From Pseudomonas sp. GCEP-101 (GTDB lineage: Bacteria; Pseudomonadota; Gammaproteobacteria; Pseudomonadales; Pseudomonadaceae), in contig NZ_CP104011.1 of assembly GCF_025133575.1 (NCBI RefSeq), forward strand, positions 4,844,965 to 4,908,964: 64,000 nucleotides of DNA, in the 5' to 3' direction. Shown here one piece after another: positions 17,493 through 24,942 of this stretch (within the stretch, counting starts at the first letter, position 1; each line of letters opens with the position of its first letter). A program made the position numbers and the translations under genes. The notes beneath the pieces were generated by a model. It ran no database searches, was not told the origin of the DNA, and saw only the letters and a list, made by a program, of their open reading frames with translations.

Positions 17493-18314
17493 ATGAATAC
17501 TTTCAAACCCTTCGCCGTCCGCACGCTCGTCATCGCTTGCGCCAGCCTGCTGCTGGCGGCCTGTGGCACCCACAGCAGCGTCGATGAGCTGGGGCACAGC
17601 GCCGCGCCGCAGTTCCCGTCGATCAGCGACTCCTACCGGCCGCAAGGCAGCTACGTGAGTCTGGAGAACCTGGCCAAGGTCCAGCCGGGCATGAGCAAGG
17701 CCCAGCTGTACGAACTGCTCGGCACGCCGCACTTCCACGAAGGTCTGTTCGGTGTGCGCGAGTGGGACTACATCCTGCGCTTCCGCCGCCCGGCCCAGAG
17801 CGACCTGGTCTGCCAGTACAAGGTTCTGTTCGACAAGGACATGCAGGCGCAGAGCTTCCTGTACTCCCCGGTTGACTGCCAGGAGCAGCTCAAGCCCACC
17901 GTGGCGCCCGCACCGCAGCCGGTGCAACGCCTCACCCTGGCCGCCGACACTGCCTTCGCTTTCGACAGCGCCCGGTTGAGCGCCGAGGGCCAGGCCAGGC
18001 TGCAGCGCCTGGCCGCGCAGCTCCAGGGGCAGCAGCCCAAAGCCATCGCCATCACCGGACACACCGACCGCCTGGGGTCGCGCGACCACAACCTCGACCT
18101 CTCGCTGCGCCGCGCTGAATCCGTGCGTGACTACCTCCTCGGCGCCGGCGTGCCCGCCGCGCTGATGCAGGTACAGGGAGTGGGCGCGGCACAGCCGATC
18201 ACGGATTGCCCGGATGCCCCGCGTGCCCAACTGATCCGCTGCCTGGCAGCCAACCGCCGGGTCACCGTCGAAATCACCGCCGCCGTGGCGCAACCCATCA
18301 AGAGCGAGGAATGA
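17493..18314 (+). CDS. tpgA: TpgA-like lipoprotein (SmpA/OmlA plus OmpA domains)
   Basis: Outer-membrane lipoprotein of 273 residues that probably anchors the adhesin to peptidoglycan. The signal peptide ends in a lipobox (LLLAAC, Cys24). An SmpA/OmlA (BamE-like) domain follows (VQPGMSKAQLYELLG), then an OmpA peptidoglycan-binding domain (FAFDSARLSAEGQ ... GHTDRLGSRDHNLDLSLRRA). The same two-domain build is known in TpgA, encoded after the trimeric adhesin AtaA in Acinetobacter and needed for its display. The ATG at 17493 has GAGGAG at 17481. It follows the adhesin gene by 50 bases. The match rests on domain order and context. Confidence 0.85.
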   Translation: MNTFKPFAVRTLVIACASLLLAACGTHSSVDELGHSAAPQFPSISDSYRPQGSYVSLENLAKVQPGMSKAQLYELLGTPHFHEGLFGVREWDYILRFRRPAQSDLVCQYKVLFDKDMQAQSFLYSPVDCQEQLKPTVAPAPQPVQRLTLAADTAFAFDSARLSAEGQARLQRLAAQLQGQQPKAIAITGHTDRLGSRDHNLDLSLRRAESVRDYLLGAGVPAALMQVQGVGAAQPITDCPDAPRAQLIRCLAANRRVTVEITAAVAQPIKSEE

Positions 18315-18317
18315 GCC

Positions 18318-19181
18318 ATGACCACTTCCCGTAAATGGCTGACTGCAATGCTGTTGCCCATCTGCCTGCTGGCCGGCTGCAAGGAGGCCGACCAGACCAC
18401 CGCCAGTGCGCTTGCCAAGCCTCCTGCACAACCATTGCGCACGCTGGAGTACCCCGCGCTGCCGGTGATCCGCAACGCGATCTTCAGCATGTCGCCGCTG
18501 GTGGATGGCAAGCGCAACCCGGCCGTCATGCAGCACATCTGCGGCCTGGCGCGCGGCGAGATGAGTCAGTCGGAGGTCGACCGGTTCGTCAGCGCCAGCG
18601 GCGAGACGAGCGCCGGCCTGAAGCAGAAGGGCGGGGTGACCGCCCTGCTGGTCAGCGGCAATCACAGCGGGCAGGAAATCGCCTGTGCCGCGTACCTGGC
18701 CACCGCGCCGCTCATCCAGGTCGATGGCGCCCAGTTCATCGCCGCACAGAAGGGCGCCGACGGCAAGCTGCAGGTCGACCAGGCACGCCTGAGCGAGGTC
18801 ATGGCAGTGCGCATGGCCCTGGCTCGCGTGGATGCCGAGTACTTCACGCTGATCGCCGAGAAACTGCAGCAGACGCCGGGCCTGACCGATGCCCAGTACC
18901 AGGCTCGCACGCGCGAGCTGTTTTCCGAACTGGCGCCGGCCTTCCTCAAGCGCGTCAAGCAGCAGATGCCACCGGCCGGCACCCGCTTCGACCTGAAGCG
19001 CCTGGACAATGAACGCTTCGCCTTCGGTACCTCCAACGGTGGCGAATACGAATACAGCAACGACGGCATGACCCTGCGCCAGGACAACATCACCTGGTAC
19101 GGCGACGGGCAACTGATGGGACAGCGCCGCACCTTGCAGATCGCCTACTACCCCGAAGCTGTGACTCAAACGCTCGAATAA
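18318..19181 (+). CDS. Lipoprotein of unknown function in the adhesin cluster
   Basis: Lipoprotein of 287 residues with a clear lipobox (CLLAGC, Cys22). The mature part is largely helical in the first two thirds (SEVMAVRMALARVDAEYFTLIAEKL), with a beta-rich end (FGTSNGGEYEYSNDGMTLRQ). No known domain is recognised. It starts three bases after the TpgA-like gene and so is probably co-transcribed with it. A role in assembling or regulating the adhesin at the outer membrane is likely from context only. Confidence 0.7.
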   Translation: MTTSRKWLTAMLLPICLLAGCKEADQTTASALAKPPAQPLRTLEYPALPVIRNAIFSMSPLVDGKRNPAVMQHICGLARGEMSQSEVDRFVSASGETSAGLKQKGGVTALLVSGNHSGQEIACAAYLATAPLIQVDGAQFIAAQKGADGKLQVDQARLSEVMAVRMALARVDAEYFTLIAEKLQQTPGLTDAQYQARTRELFSELAPAFLKRVKQQMPPAGTRFDLKRLDNERFAFGTSNGGEYEYSNDGMTLRQDNITWYGDGQLMGQRRTLQIAYYPEAVTQTLE

Positions 19182-19744
19182 TGGCTGGCCCAGCAGGGAG
19201 CTCACGGCTGAAACGGCGGCCCTGGGTTCCCTGCGCCGGCCACCGCAACCCGCTTTCTTGCTATATCAATCGTTTGATCAAGGCGAATGGATTCGCAGCA
19301 GTGATTCACCGGAAAACTGACGCCGGTGAGCAATACGCGAGGCCGATAGTCTTCGAAATATTGCGTGCCCTTAAGGACTAGGCCCCTCGAATCGGCTTTT
19401 TCGCTTCCAAGTTGAAGGTGGGGCTGGATGGAACATCCGCTTCTGGCCGATTTTTGCCTGTGACGTGGGGTAGCTACCGACCCATAGCGGACGTCGGTGT
19501 TGACATGCAGTCATCCCTCGACATAGTGGAAGGCGTGGATCTCAGTCGGCGTGACTGACCGAATGCACAAACCCTGAGGGTCGTAAGACGCTTCAAACGA
19601 CTCTTTGGCTGAATCAGGTTGGACACAAAACTTCGTAGACTTGTTATCGCTGACCAGTATCACGAGGCACACTGTAAATGCAGAGACGAGGGGATTCACC
19701 CGCCTCCAAAACCCTGGCACTAGGCCGGTGAAAGGACTCAACAC
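19182..19744. other. Intergenic region before the AT-rich orphan gene
   Basis: In 563 bases I see no convincing gene. Short open frames at 19181-19381 (plus) and 19511-19744 (minus) have no clear family and mixed codon use. The region contains the first copy of a 17-bp repeat (19436-19452), a GC drop, and the probable promoter of the orphan gene at 19745. It looks like the left edge of an inserted segment. Confidence 0.5.
19436..19452. repeat. 17-bp direct repeat, left copy
   Basis: TCCGCTTCTGGCCGATT here is identical to 20399-20415. The two copies bracket the AT-rich orphan gene. Similar sequence around TCCGCTTCTGGCCGA is, from memory, a common intergenic element in Pseudomonas. Confidence 0.85.
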
Positions 19745-20164
19745 ATGAAGAATAATTTGGCAAAAGATTTTCTAGGGCGAATGGAATATGAAGAACATCC
19801 GATCTGGCGATACGATGATAGTGATGAATTGAAATATCCGGTTCTGACGACTGATGATTTGGGGGATTCGATATTCGATCTTTCATTTAAAGCAAAATTT
19901 TCAACCCCCGCTGGACGATCCTTTGATGGCTATATCGTTGGGTTTGGGAATATATTTTCCATTGGCTTGTTTGCTAATGACAAAGTCTTCTTCGTGAACA
20001 AGAACATGGCCACCCGATCAAAAGAGCAGCTTCACAGCTTCTTGAGTGAACTAGATTGGGCGCAGAGCGTCTCGGTAGAAGATATCTTCCCCTTGTCATA
20101 TTTTACAGCGATTAATAGGGCGCCATTTATTGATTTTGGAGGAGTTTTCGATATGGAGTTGTGA
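19745..20164 (+). CDS. AT-rich orphan protein, possibly an immunity protein
   Basis: Acidic soluble protein of 139 residues with no signal peptide or membrane segment and no family I recognise. Composition is foreign: bases 19801-19920 hold 50 G+C of 120 (42%), against roughly two thirds for neighbours, and codons end often in A or T. Size, acidity, many aromatic residues and lack of a partner resemble orphan immunity proteins against contact-dependent or T6SS toxins, but no toxin lies next to it. The ATG at 19745 has GAAAGGAC about ten bases upstream. It lies between two 17-bp direct repeats, which suggests that it came in as a cassette. Confidence 0.65.
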   Translation: MKNNLAKDFLGRMEYEEHPIWRYDDSDELKYPVLTTDDLGDSIFDLSFKAKFSTPAGRSFDGYIVGFGNIFSIGLFANDKVFFVNKNMATRSKEQLHSFLSELDWAQSVSVEDIFPLSYFTAINRAPFIDFGGVFDMEL

Positions 20165-20398
20165 GATCCTTAGAGGCAAGAACTCAAGAGTGCAACTTAT
20201 GTCCCCACTCCTACCGCCAGCCCCCATAAACCTTGCCCTGAAATAAACAGGGATTAGGACTGCGTTGAATGCCCGGGCGGTTGGGGCTAATACCGTTTTC
20301 GTGAAACTCCACCAGGGCACGGTGGAGCGACAACATACCCCATTATCGCCGCGCAACTTCTAACCCGCTGTCTTTTAATGCGGATTAACACACCAACG

Positions 20399-20415
20399 TC
20401 CGCTTCTGGCCGATT
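20399..20415. repeat. 17-bp direct repeat, right copy
   Basis: Right copy of the TCCGCTTCTGGCCGATT repeat, 963 bp from the left copy. It lies in the intergenic stretch 20165-20441, which otherwise holds only a weak 5-bp stem (20236-20252) that could end the orphan gene. Confidence 0.85.
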
Positions 20416-20441
20416 GCCGCCCCAACGCCCCTGCGCACGAA

Positions 20442-20807
20442 TCACCCCTGCATAAGCCCTCGAATCATTCGGTCGAACGCTTCGACCGTGAAGGGCTTGG
20501 TCAGGAAGGTGGCGCTGGGTGGGATGCCGCGGCGGTGCCAGTGGATGGCGGATGTCACGACCACCGGCAGGGCGGGGATCGATTCGGTGGCGAACCGGGC
20601 AACCTCGATGCCGGAGGTCTCGCCAGCGAGGTTGACGTCCGTGATGAGCAGGTCGATCTCGGGATGCTGGCGCAGGAACGCGATGGCGTCCTCGCCCTTG
20701 GCGAAGGGGTGGACGGAGCCGTCGGTCAATTCCTGGAGGAGGTCGACCAGCAGCATTTGCATGATGGCGTCATCTTCGACGAGAACGACATGGCGGGGTC
20801 GGGCCAT
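20442..20807 (-). CDS. Single-domain response regulator (receiver only)
   Basis: CheY-like receiver of 121 residues without an output domain. Conserved sites are E11-D12-D13, phospho-acceptor Asp57 (LLITDVNL), Thr/Ser at VVVTSA and Lys104 (FLTKPF). The start is the ATG ending at 20807 (MARPRHVVLVEDD). It would be phosphorylated by a kinase encoded elsewhere, or act as a phosphate sink; many such proteins pair with PAS/LOV hybrid kinases. Two TGTAC boxes lie 67-92 bases upstream (20876-20899), the same pattern as before the light-associated operons, so it may belong to that regulon. Confidence 0.88.
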   Translation of the reverse strand: MARPRHVVLVEDDAIMQMLLVDLLQELTDGSVHPFAKGEDAIAFLRQHPEIDLLITDVNLAGETSGIEVARFATESIPALPVVVTSAIHWHRRGIPPSATFLTKPFTVEAFDRMIRGLMQG

Positions 20808-20875
20808 TCTCGGATCCGTTTGGCGGGTTGGACAGTGAAGGCGCCGCGAGGTCGCTGCAGCGCACGTCGTCATTC

Positions 20876-20899
20876 TGTACGATTTTATAAAACTGTACA
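20876..20899 (-). promoter_or_regulatory. Paired TGTAC boxes upstream of the receiver gene
   Basis: TGTACG (20876-20881) and TGTACA (20894-20899) start 18 bp apart with an AT-rich spacer, between the receiver gene and the end of the MerR gene. The same spacing recurs at three other promoters in this window, which marks it as a candidate LitR-type operator. Confidence 0.55.
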
Positions 20900-20928
20900 G
20901 ATTCACTGATCGGAGCAGGGTCCGGCCG

Positions 20929-21831
20929 TCAGCGCTCCAGTGCCCCGCGCAACAGGAGGCGCAGGCGCTGCGCGCTGTTCGCCGGGCTGCTGCCCAGCGC
21001 AACGATGGGGACGCCGGGCACGGCAGCGGCGATCTGCTCCGCGGCTTCGCCGACCAAAGCGAGCGGGCACTCGATGGCCATCTGCAGTCGTTCGAGGCGC
21101 TTGAGCATGTCCGCGGGCAGGGCCACGTGCTGCAGCAGCACCAGGGCGGCCGGCCGGGTGGCCTCGCAGATCAGCGGCAACTCCTCCAGCGGCGCGGCCG
21201 GGCCGATGGGCTGGACGCGTACATCCTCGCCACCCAGCAGCAGGCCGGCGGCGAGGAGTTCGAATTCCTGCGTGGTGCCGGCGGCGTCCGCCAGCAGCAC
21301 ACGGGTGCATTCCTCGCGGCTCATCTGCAGGCGCAGGAGCACCCGGGCGCGCAGGAAGGCGTCGAGAAACAGCCATTGGCTGCGGGCGCCGTAGGCGTTG
21401 AGCGTCAGCAGGGAGCGCCACAGCGGCAGCAGGATGTCTTCCAGCAGCGTGGCCGTCGGGAAGATGCTGTAGGCCTGGCCGTAGAGCCGGTCGAGCTCGG
21501 CCTGGTCGAACGCCGCCGCGGCGCGGGAAAATGCCTCGCGCCAGTGGTCGCGCTCATCGCTGGACTTCTCCGGTTCCTGGCGTTGGCGCTGGGCCAGCAG
21601 TTCGCCGATCTTGCCCACCGCCATGCCCCGGCTGGACCACAGCAGGATGTCCTGGATGGTCTGCAGGTCGCGGGGGGTGTACAGGCGATGGCCGCCATCG
21701 GTGCGCAGCGGGCTGACCAGCCCGTAGCGGCGCTCCCAGGCCCGCAGGGTCACCGGGTTGACGCCGGTGAGGCGCACCACCTCGCGCATGGGCAACAGTT
21801 CGCTGGGGTCGATATCCGAGAGGTCGTTCAT
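20929..21831 (-). CDS. litR: MerR-family light regulator, class II LitR-like
   Basis: DNA-binding regulator of 300 residues. An N-terminal MerR helix-turn-helix (LPMREVVRLTGVNPVTLRAW, then RRYGLVSPLRTDGGHRLY) is followed by a region that aligns in outline with the B12-binding domains of CarH/LitR. The expected cobalamin contacts are missing: the Glu-His pair after the conserved Trp reads GARSQW, and the His of the DxHxxG-type loop is absent in LADAAGTTQEF. That fits class II LitR, which in P. putida works with a LOV protein instead of B12. It is divergent from a LOV gene. The start MNDLSD (ATG ending at 21831) is chosen to fit the family N-terminus. Confidence 0.85.
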   Translation of the reverse strand: MNDLSDIDPSELLPMREVVRLTGVNPVTLRAWERRYGLVSPLRTDGGHRLYTPRDLQTIQDILLWSSRGMAVGKIGELLAQRQRQEPEKSSDERDHWREAFSRAAAAFDQAELDRLYGQAYSIFPTATLLEDILLPLWRSLLTLNAYGARSQWLFLDAFLRARVLLRLQMSREECTRVLLADAAGTTQEFELLAAGLLLGGEDVRVQPIGPAAPLEELPLICEATRPAALVLLQHVALPADMLKRLERLQMAIECPLALVGEAAEQIAAAVPGVPIVALGSSPANSAQRLRLLLRGALER

Positions 21832-21951
21832 GGCGCAGCCAGGCGGCAAAGGAGCATGGATTGTAAACCAGCAACGGGCCTGTGGCCGAGCTAGGCAGTA
21901 CCGGGCCGCGCGACTAACCTACGCAGATCGTAGCGAACCGGAAGGAAAACC

Positions 21952-22416
21952 ATGATCAACGCCAAGCTCCTGCAATTGATGGTCGAAGCCTCCAACGACG
22001 GCATCGTGGTGGCCGAGCAGGAGGGGGAGGACAGCATCCTGATCTATGCCAACGCGGCCTTCGAGCGCCTGACCGGCTATGCCGTGGACGACATCCTTTA
22101 TCAGGATTGCCGCTTCCTCCAGGGTGCCGAGCGGCACCAGCCGGGGCTTGCGGCCGTGCGCGAGGCGATCCGCGCTGGGCAGCCGTGCCGCCAGGTATTG
22201 CGCAACTTCCGCAAGGACGGCACGCCATTCTGGAACGAGCTGTCGATCACGCCGGTGCGCAACGAAGCGGACCAGCTCACCTATTTCATCGGTATCCAGC
22301 GCGACGTCAGCCGCGAAATGGAGGCGCTGGAGCGCGTGCAGACGTTGCAGGCCGAAGTGGAGGCGCTCAAGGTACAGCTGGCCGCGCTCAGCCCGGGTGC
22401 GGCCGAAAAGTCGTGA
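21952..22416 (+). CDS. Short LOV blue-light photoreceptor
   Basis: Soluble protein of 154 residues: a LOV-type PAS domain (about 15-118) with a C-terminal helix. The flavin-binding motif reads YQDCRFLQG, with the photoactive Cys at residue 53, which forms the adduct with FMN under blue light. Further core residues such as the NFRKDGTPFWNELSI strand are present. The C-terminal stretch from about 118 (SREMEALERVQTLQAEVEAL) is a likely dimerising coiled coil. There is no output domain, as in the short LOV proteins of P. putida. It is divergent from the LitR-like gene and upstream of the lipid operon, so it probably relieves repression by that regulator in light. Confidence 0.93.
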   Translation: MINAKLLQLMVEASNDGIVVAEQEGEDSILIYANAAFERLTGYAVDDILYQDCRFLQGAERHQPGLAAVREAIRAGQPCRQVLRNFRKDGTPFWNELSITPVRNEADQLTYFIGIQRDVSREMEALERVQTLQAEVEALKVQLAALSPGAAEKS

Positions 22417-22421
22417 AAAAT

Positions 22422-22446
22422 TGTACAAGGCGACTTGATTTGTACA
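22422..22446 (+). promoter_or_regulatory. Paired TGTACA boxes, first pair upstream of the lipid operon
   Basis: Two perfect TGTACA hexamers at 22422-22427 and 22441-22446, starts 19 bp apart, lie just after the LOV stop codon. They form part of a four-box array leading to the SnoaL gene. Confidence 0.6.
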
Positions 22447-22473
22447 ATTAATGCCGTAGGCTTCGCTTATACC

Positions 22474-22497
22474 TGTACAGAAAATAAAAGTTGTACA
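22474..22497 (+). promoter_or_regulatory. Paired TGTACA boxes, second pair upstream of the lipid operon
   Basis: TGTACA at 22474-22479 and 22492-22497, starts 18 bp apart, end 19 bases before the SnoaL start codon. A MerR-type repressor bound here would cover the core promoter. Confidence 0.6.
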
Positions 22498-22516
22498 GGA
22501 TTTGCCGGAGCCTGCC

Positions 22517-22939
22517 ATGTCCTCGTTTCTGCAATCCTTCGCCAGGCGCTTCGCCGCCCTCGACGCGACCAGTCTCCACCGCCTGGATGAGCTGTACAGC
22601 CAGAACATCCGCTTCCAGGACCCGTTGCACCGGGTAGACGGGCTTGCCGACCTGCGCCGGTACTTCGCCGGGCTCTACGCCAACGTGCAGGAGCTGCGCT
22701 ACGACTTTCACGGCTTCGATGAAGTCGCGCCCGGCCAAGGCTACCTGCGCTGGACCTTGCACTACCGCCATCCGCGCCTGGCCGGGGGCGCGCGCGTTGC
22801 GGTGGAAGGCTGCAGCCATCTGCGCTGGGGCGAGCGGGTGGAGTTTCACCGGGATTACTTCGACGCCGGCGCGCTGCTCTACGAGCACTTGCCGCTCATG
22901 GGCAGCGTGATCCGCTGGCTCAAGCGGAGGCTGGCATGA
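22517..22939 (+). CDS. SnoaL/NTF2-like protein
   Basis: Small protein of 140 residues with the SnoaL/NTF2-like fold, seen in LYSQNIRFQDPLHRVDGL and the C-terminal YFDAGALLYEHLPLMG segment. The ATG at 22517 is preceded by CCGGAG at 22505, which favours it over a TTG five codons earlier. The function of this subgroup is unknown; related genes regularly open light-induced lipid operons in Pseudomonas. It is the first gene of a six-gene plus-strand operon and overlaps the SDR gene by four bases. Confidence 0.82.
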   Translation: MSSFLQSFARRFAALDATSLHRLDELYSQNIRFQDPLHRVDGLADLRRYFAGLYANVQELRYDFHGFDEVAPGQGYLRWTLHYRHPRLAGGARVAVEGCSHLRWGERVEFHRDYFDAGALLYEHLPLMGSVIRWLKRRLA

Positions 22940-23691
22940 GCCGCATCTGGCTGACCGGCGCCAGCAGCGGAATCGGCGCCGCCCTGGCCGAGCGGCTGCT
23001 CGGCGACGGCCACAGCCTGGCAGTGACGGCTCGCCAGGCGGCGCCACTGCAGTCGTTGGCGGAGCGCTTTGGCGAGCGTGTATTGGTGGTGCCCGGCGAT
23101 ATCACGGATGCCGGGCAGGTCGCCGACATCGCGCGGCGCATCCAGCAGACCTGGGGCGCGCTGGATCGCGTGGTGCTCAACGCCGGAACCTGCGAGTACC
23201 TGGAGCCAGGGCAGTTCGATGCCGCCCTGGTGCAGCGGGTGATGAAGACCAATCTGTTCGGCGCCGCGCTGTGCATCCAGGCGTGCCTGCCGCTGCTTCG
23301 CCAAGGTCTGCGCCCGCACCTGGTGGTGATCGGCAGCGCGGTGACCTGGCTGGCATTGCCCCGTGCCGGGGCCTACGGTGCGTCCAAGGCGGCACTGCGC
23401 TATCTGCTGGAATCGCTGCGCATCGATCTGGCGGCCGAGGCCATCGACACGACCCTGGTAAGCCCCGGCTTCGTCGACACCCCCCTGACCCGGCGCAACG
23501 ACTTCCCCATGCCGATGCTGTGGCCGGTTGAGCGCGCCGCCGAGCATATCGTCCAGCACCTGGAGGCCCGTCCGCTGGAGCTGGCTTTCCCGCGTCGCTT
23601 CGTGCTGGTGCTGCGGCTGATGGGACTGTTGCCGGCCCGTTGGCGCCTCGGTCTCGGCCGGCGCCTGGCGCGTCGTCCGGCGGAGGCCTGA
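22936..23691 (+). CDS. Short-chain dehydrogenase/reductase in the lipid operon
   Basis: SDR of 251 residues with TGASSGIG (7-14), NAG (LNAGTCEY) and the catalytic YGASK, preceded by Ser in VIGSAVTW. The C-terminal end has a hydrophobic stretch (RRFVLVLRLMGLLPARW), so it may associate with the membrane. It overlaps the SnoaL gene (ATGA) and lies three bases before the FAD oxidoreductase gene. A role in modifying a lipid-linked substrate fits the operon but the substrate is not known. Confidence 0.88.
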   Translation: MSRIWLTGASSGIGAALAERLLGDGHSLAVTARQAAPLQSLAERFGERVLVVPGDITDAGQVADIARRIQQTWGALDRVVLNAGTCEYLEPGQFDAALVQRVMKTNLFGAALCIQACLPLLRQGLRPHLVVIGSAVTWLALPRAGAYGASKAALRYLLESLRIDLAAEAIDTTLVSPGFVDTPLTRRNDFPMPMLWPVERAAEHIVQHLEARPLELAFPRRFVLVLRLMGLLPARWRLGLGRRLARRPAEA

Positions 23692-23694
23692 GCC

Positions 23695-24942
23695 ATGCGC
23701 ATCGCGATCATCGGCAGCGGCATCTCCGGCCTTACCTGCGCGCACCTGCTGACCCGCCAGCACGAAGTGACCGTGTTCGAGGCCTCCGACTGGATTGGCG
23801 GCCACACCCACACGGTGGACGTCGATTGGCAAGGCCAGCGCTACGCCGTGGATACCGGGTTCATCGTCTTCAACGACTGGACCTATCCACGTTTCATCCA
23901 GTTGCTGACGCGCCTGGGCGTCGCCTCCCGGCCCACCCAGATGAGTTTTTCGGTGCACGACCCGGCGAGCGGGCTGGAGTACAACGGCCATGACCTCAAC
24001 ACCCTGTTCGCCCAGCGGCGCAACCTGCTGTCGCCCGGCTTCTGGGGCATGCTGCGCGACATCCTGCGCTTCAATCGCGAAGCCCTCGACGACCACGCCG
24101 AGGAGCGCATTCCGCACGCGCTGAGCCTGGGCGACTACCTGCGCGCCGGTGGCTATGGCGAGCGTTTCATCGAGCATTACATCGTGCCGATGGGGTCGGC
24201 CATCTGGTCGATGTCCCGCGCCCGCATGCTGGATTTCCCGGTGCAGTTCTTCATCCGCTTCTTCGCCAACCACGGCCTGCTGTCGGTGAACAAGCGGCCG
24301 CAGTGGCGGGTGGTGGAGGGCGGCTCGCGCAGCTACGTGGCACCGCTGACGGCGCGCTACCGCGAGCGCATCCGCCTGAACTGCCCGGTGCATCGTGTGC
24401 GCCGCGATGCCCAGGGCGTGGCGGTGTTCAGCGCAGCCGGCAGCGAACGTTTCGACAAGGTGGTGTTCGCCTGCCACAGCGACCAGGCCCTGGCCCTGCT
24501 GGACGCGCCCAGCGCCGATGAACACGCCGTGCTCGGCGCGCTACAGTACGCCGCCAACGAGGCCGTGCTGCACACCGACACTCGTCTGCTGCCCAGCCGC
24601 CGGCGCGCCTGGGCGAGCTGGAACTATCGGCTCGGCGGCCCGGGACAGGCACCCGCCGCGCTCACCTACGACATGAACCTGCTGCAGGGCATCCAGGCGC
24701 CGGTCACCTTCTGCGTCAGCCTCAACCAGGGCGAGCAGATCGACCCGGCCAAGGTCCTGGCGCGCTTCGAGTACGCCCATCCGCAATTCAGCCTGGCGGG
24801 CATTGCGGCCCAGGCCCGGCGTGCCCGGTTGCAGGGGCGGCAGCACAGTTACTTCTGCGGTGCCTACTGGGGCAACGGCTTCCACGAGGACGGCGTGGTC
24901 AGCGCGCTGGAAGTCGCCGGTTACTTCGGGGAGCGGCTATGA
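23695..24942 (+). CDS. FAD-dependent oxidoreductase, amine-oxidase-like
   Basis: Flavoprotein of 415 residues with the dinucleotide-binding GSGISG (7-12) and a second FAD motif IGGHTHTVDVDWQGQRYAVDTG, here given as IGGHTHTVDV. The family stands next to cyclopropane-synthase-like methyltransferases and DUF1365 proteins in many genomes. In Rhodobacter a related flavoprotein (UfaD) takes part in making furan fatty acids together with a methyltransferase (UfaM). By analogy it may desaturate a methylated or unsaturated fatty acyl chain. It overlaps the next gene by four bases. Confidence 0.85.
   Translation: MRIAIIGSGISGLTCAHLLTRQHEVTVFEASDWIGGHTHTVDVDWQGQRYAVDTGFIVFNDWTYPRFIQLLTRLGVASRPTQMSFSVHDPASGLEYNGHDLNTLFAQRRNLLSPGFWGMLRDILRFNREALDDHAEERIPHALSLGDYLRAGGYGERFIEHYIVPMGSAIWSMSRARMLDFPVQFFIRFFANHGLLSVNKRPQWRVVEGGSRSYVAPLTARYRERIRLNCPVHRVRRDAQGVAVFSAAGSERFDKVVFACHSDQALALLDAPSADEHAVLGALQYAANEAVLHTDTRLLPSRRRAWASWNYRLGGPGQAPAALTYDMNLLQGIQAPVTFCVSLNQGEQIDPAKVLARFEYAHPQFSLAGIAAQARRARLQGRQHSYFCGAYWGNGFHEDGVVSALEVAGYFGERL

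Noticed and set aside
19181..19381. 66-codon plus-strand open frame after the adhesin-cluster lipoprotein
   Set aside because: No family, no clear ribosome site, low-complexity basic start; kept only as part of the intergenic description.
19511..19699. Short minus-strand frame with a possible GTG start after GGAGG and a hydrophobic stretch (FTVCLVILV)
   Set aside because: Start spacing is too short, codon use is mixed and no homologue is known to me; it could be a small membrane protein or a remnant, but support is insufficient.
22591..22596. TGTACA inside the SnoaL coding sequence and other coding copies such as near 1758, 45872 and 62809
   Set aside because: They arise from Leu-Tyr or similar codons, are single and lack the 18-bp partner, so they are not counted with the intergenic boxes.
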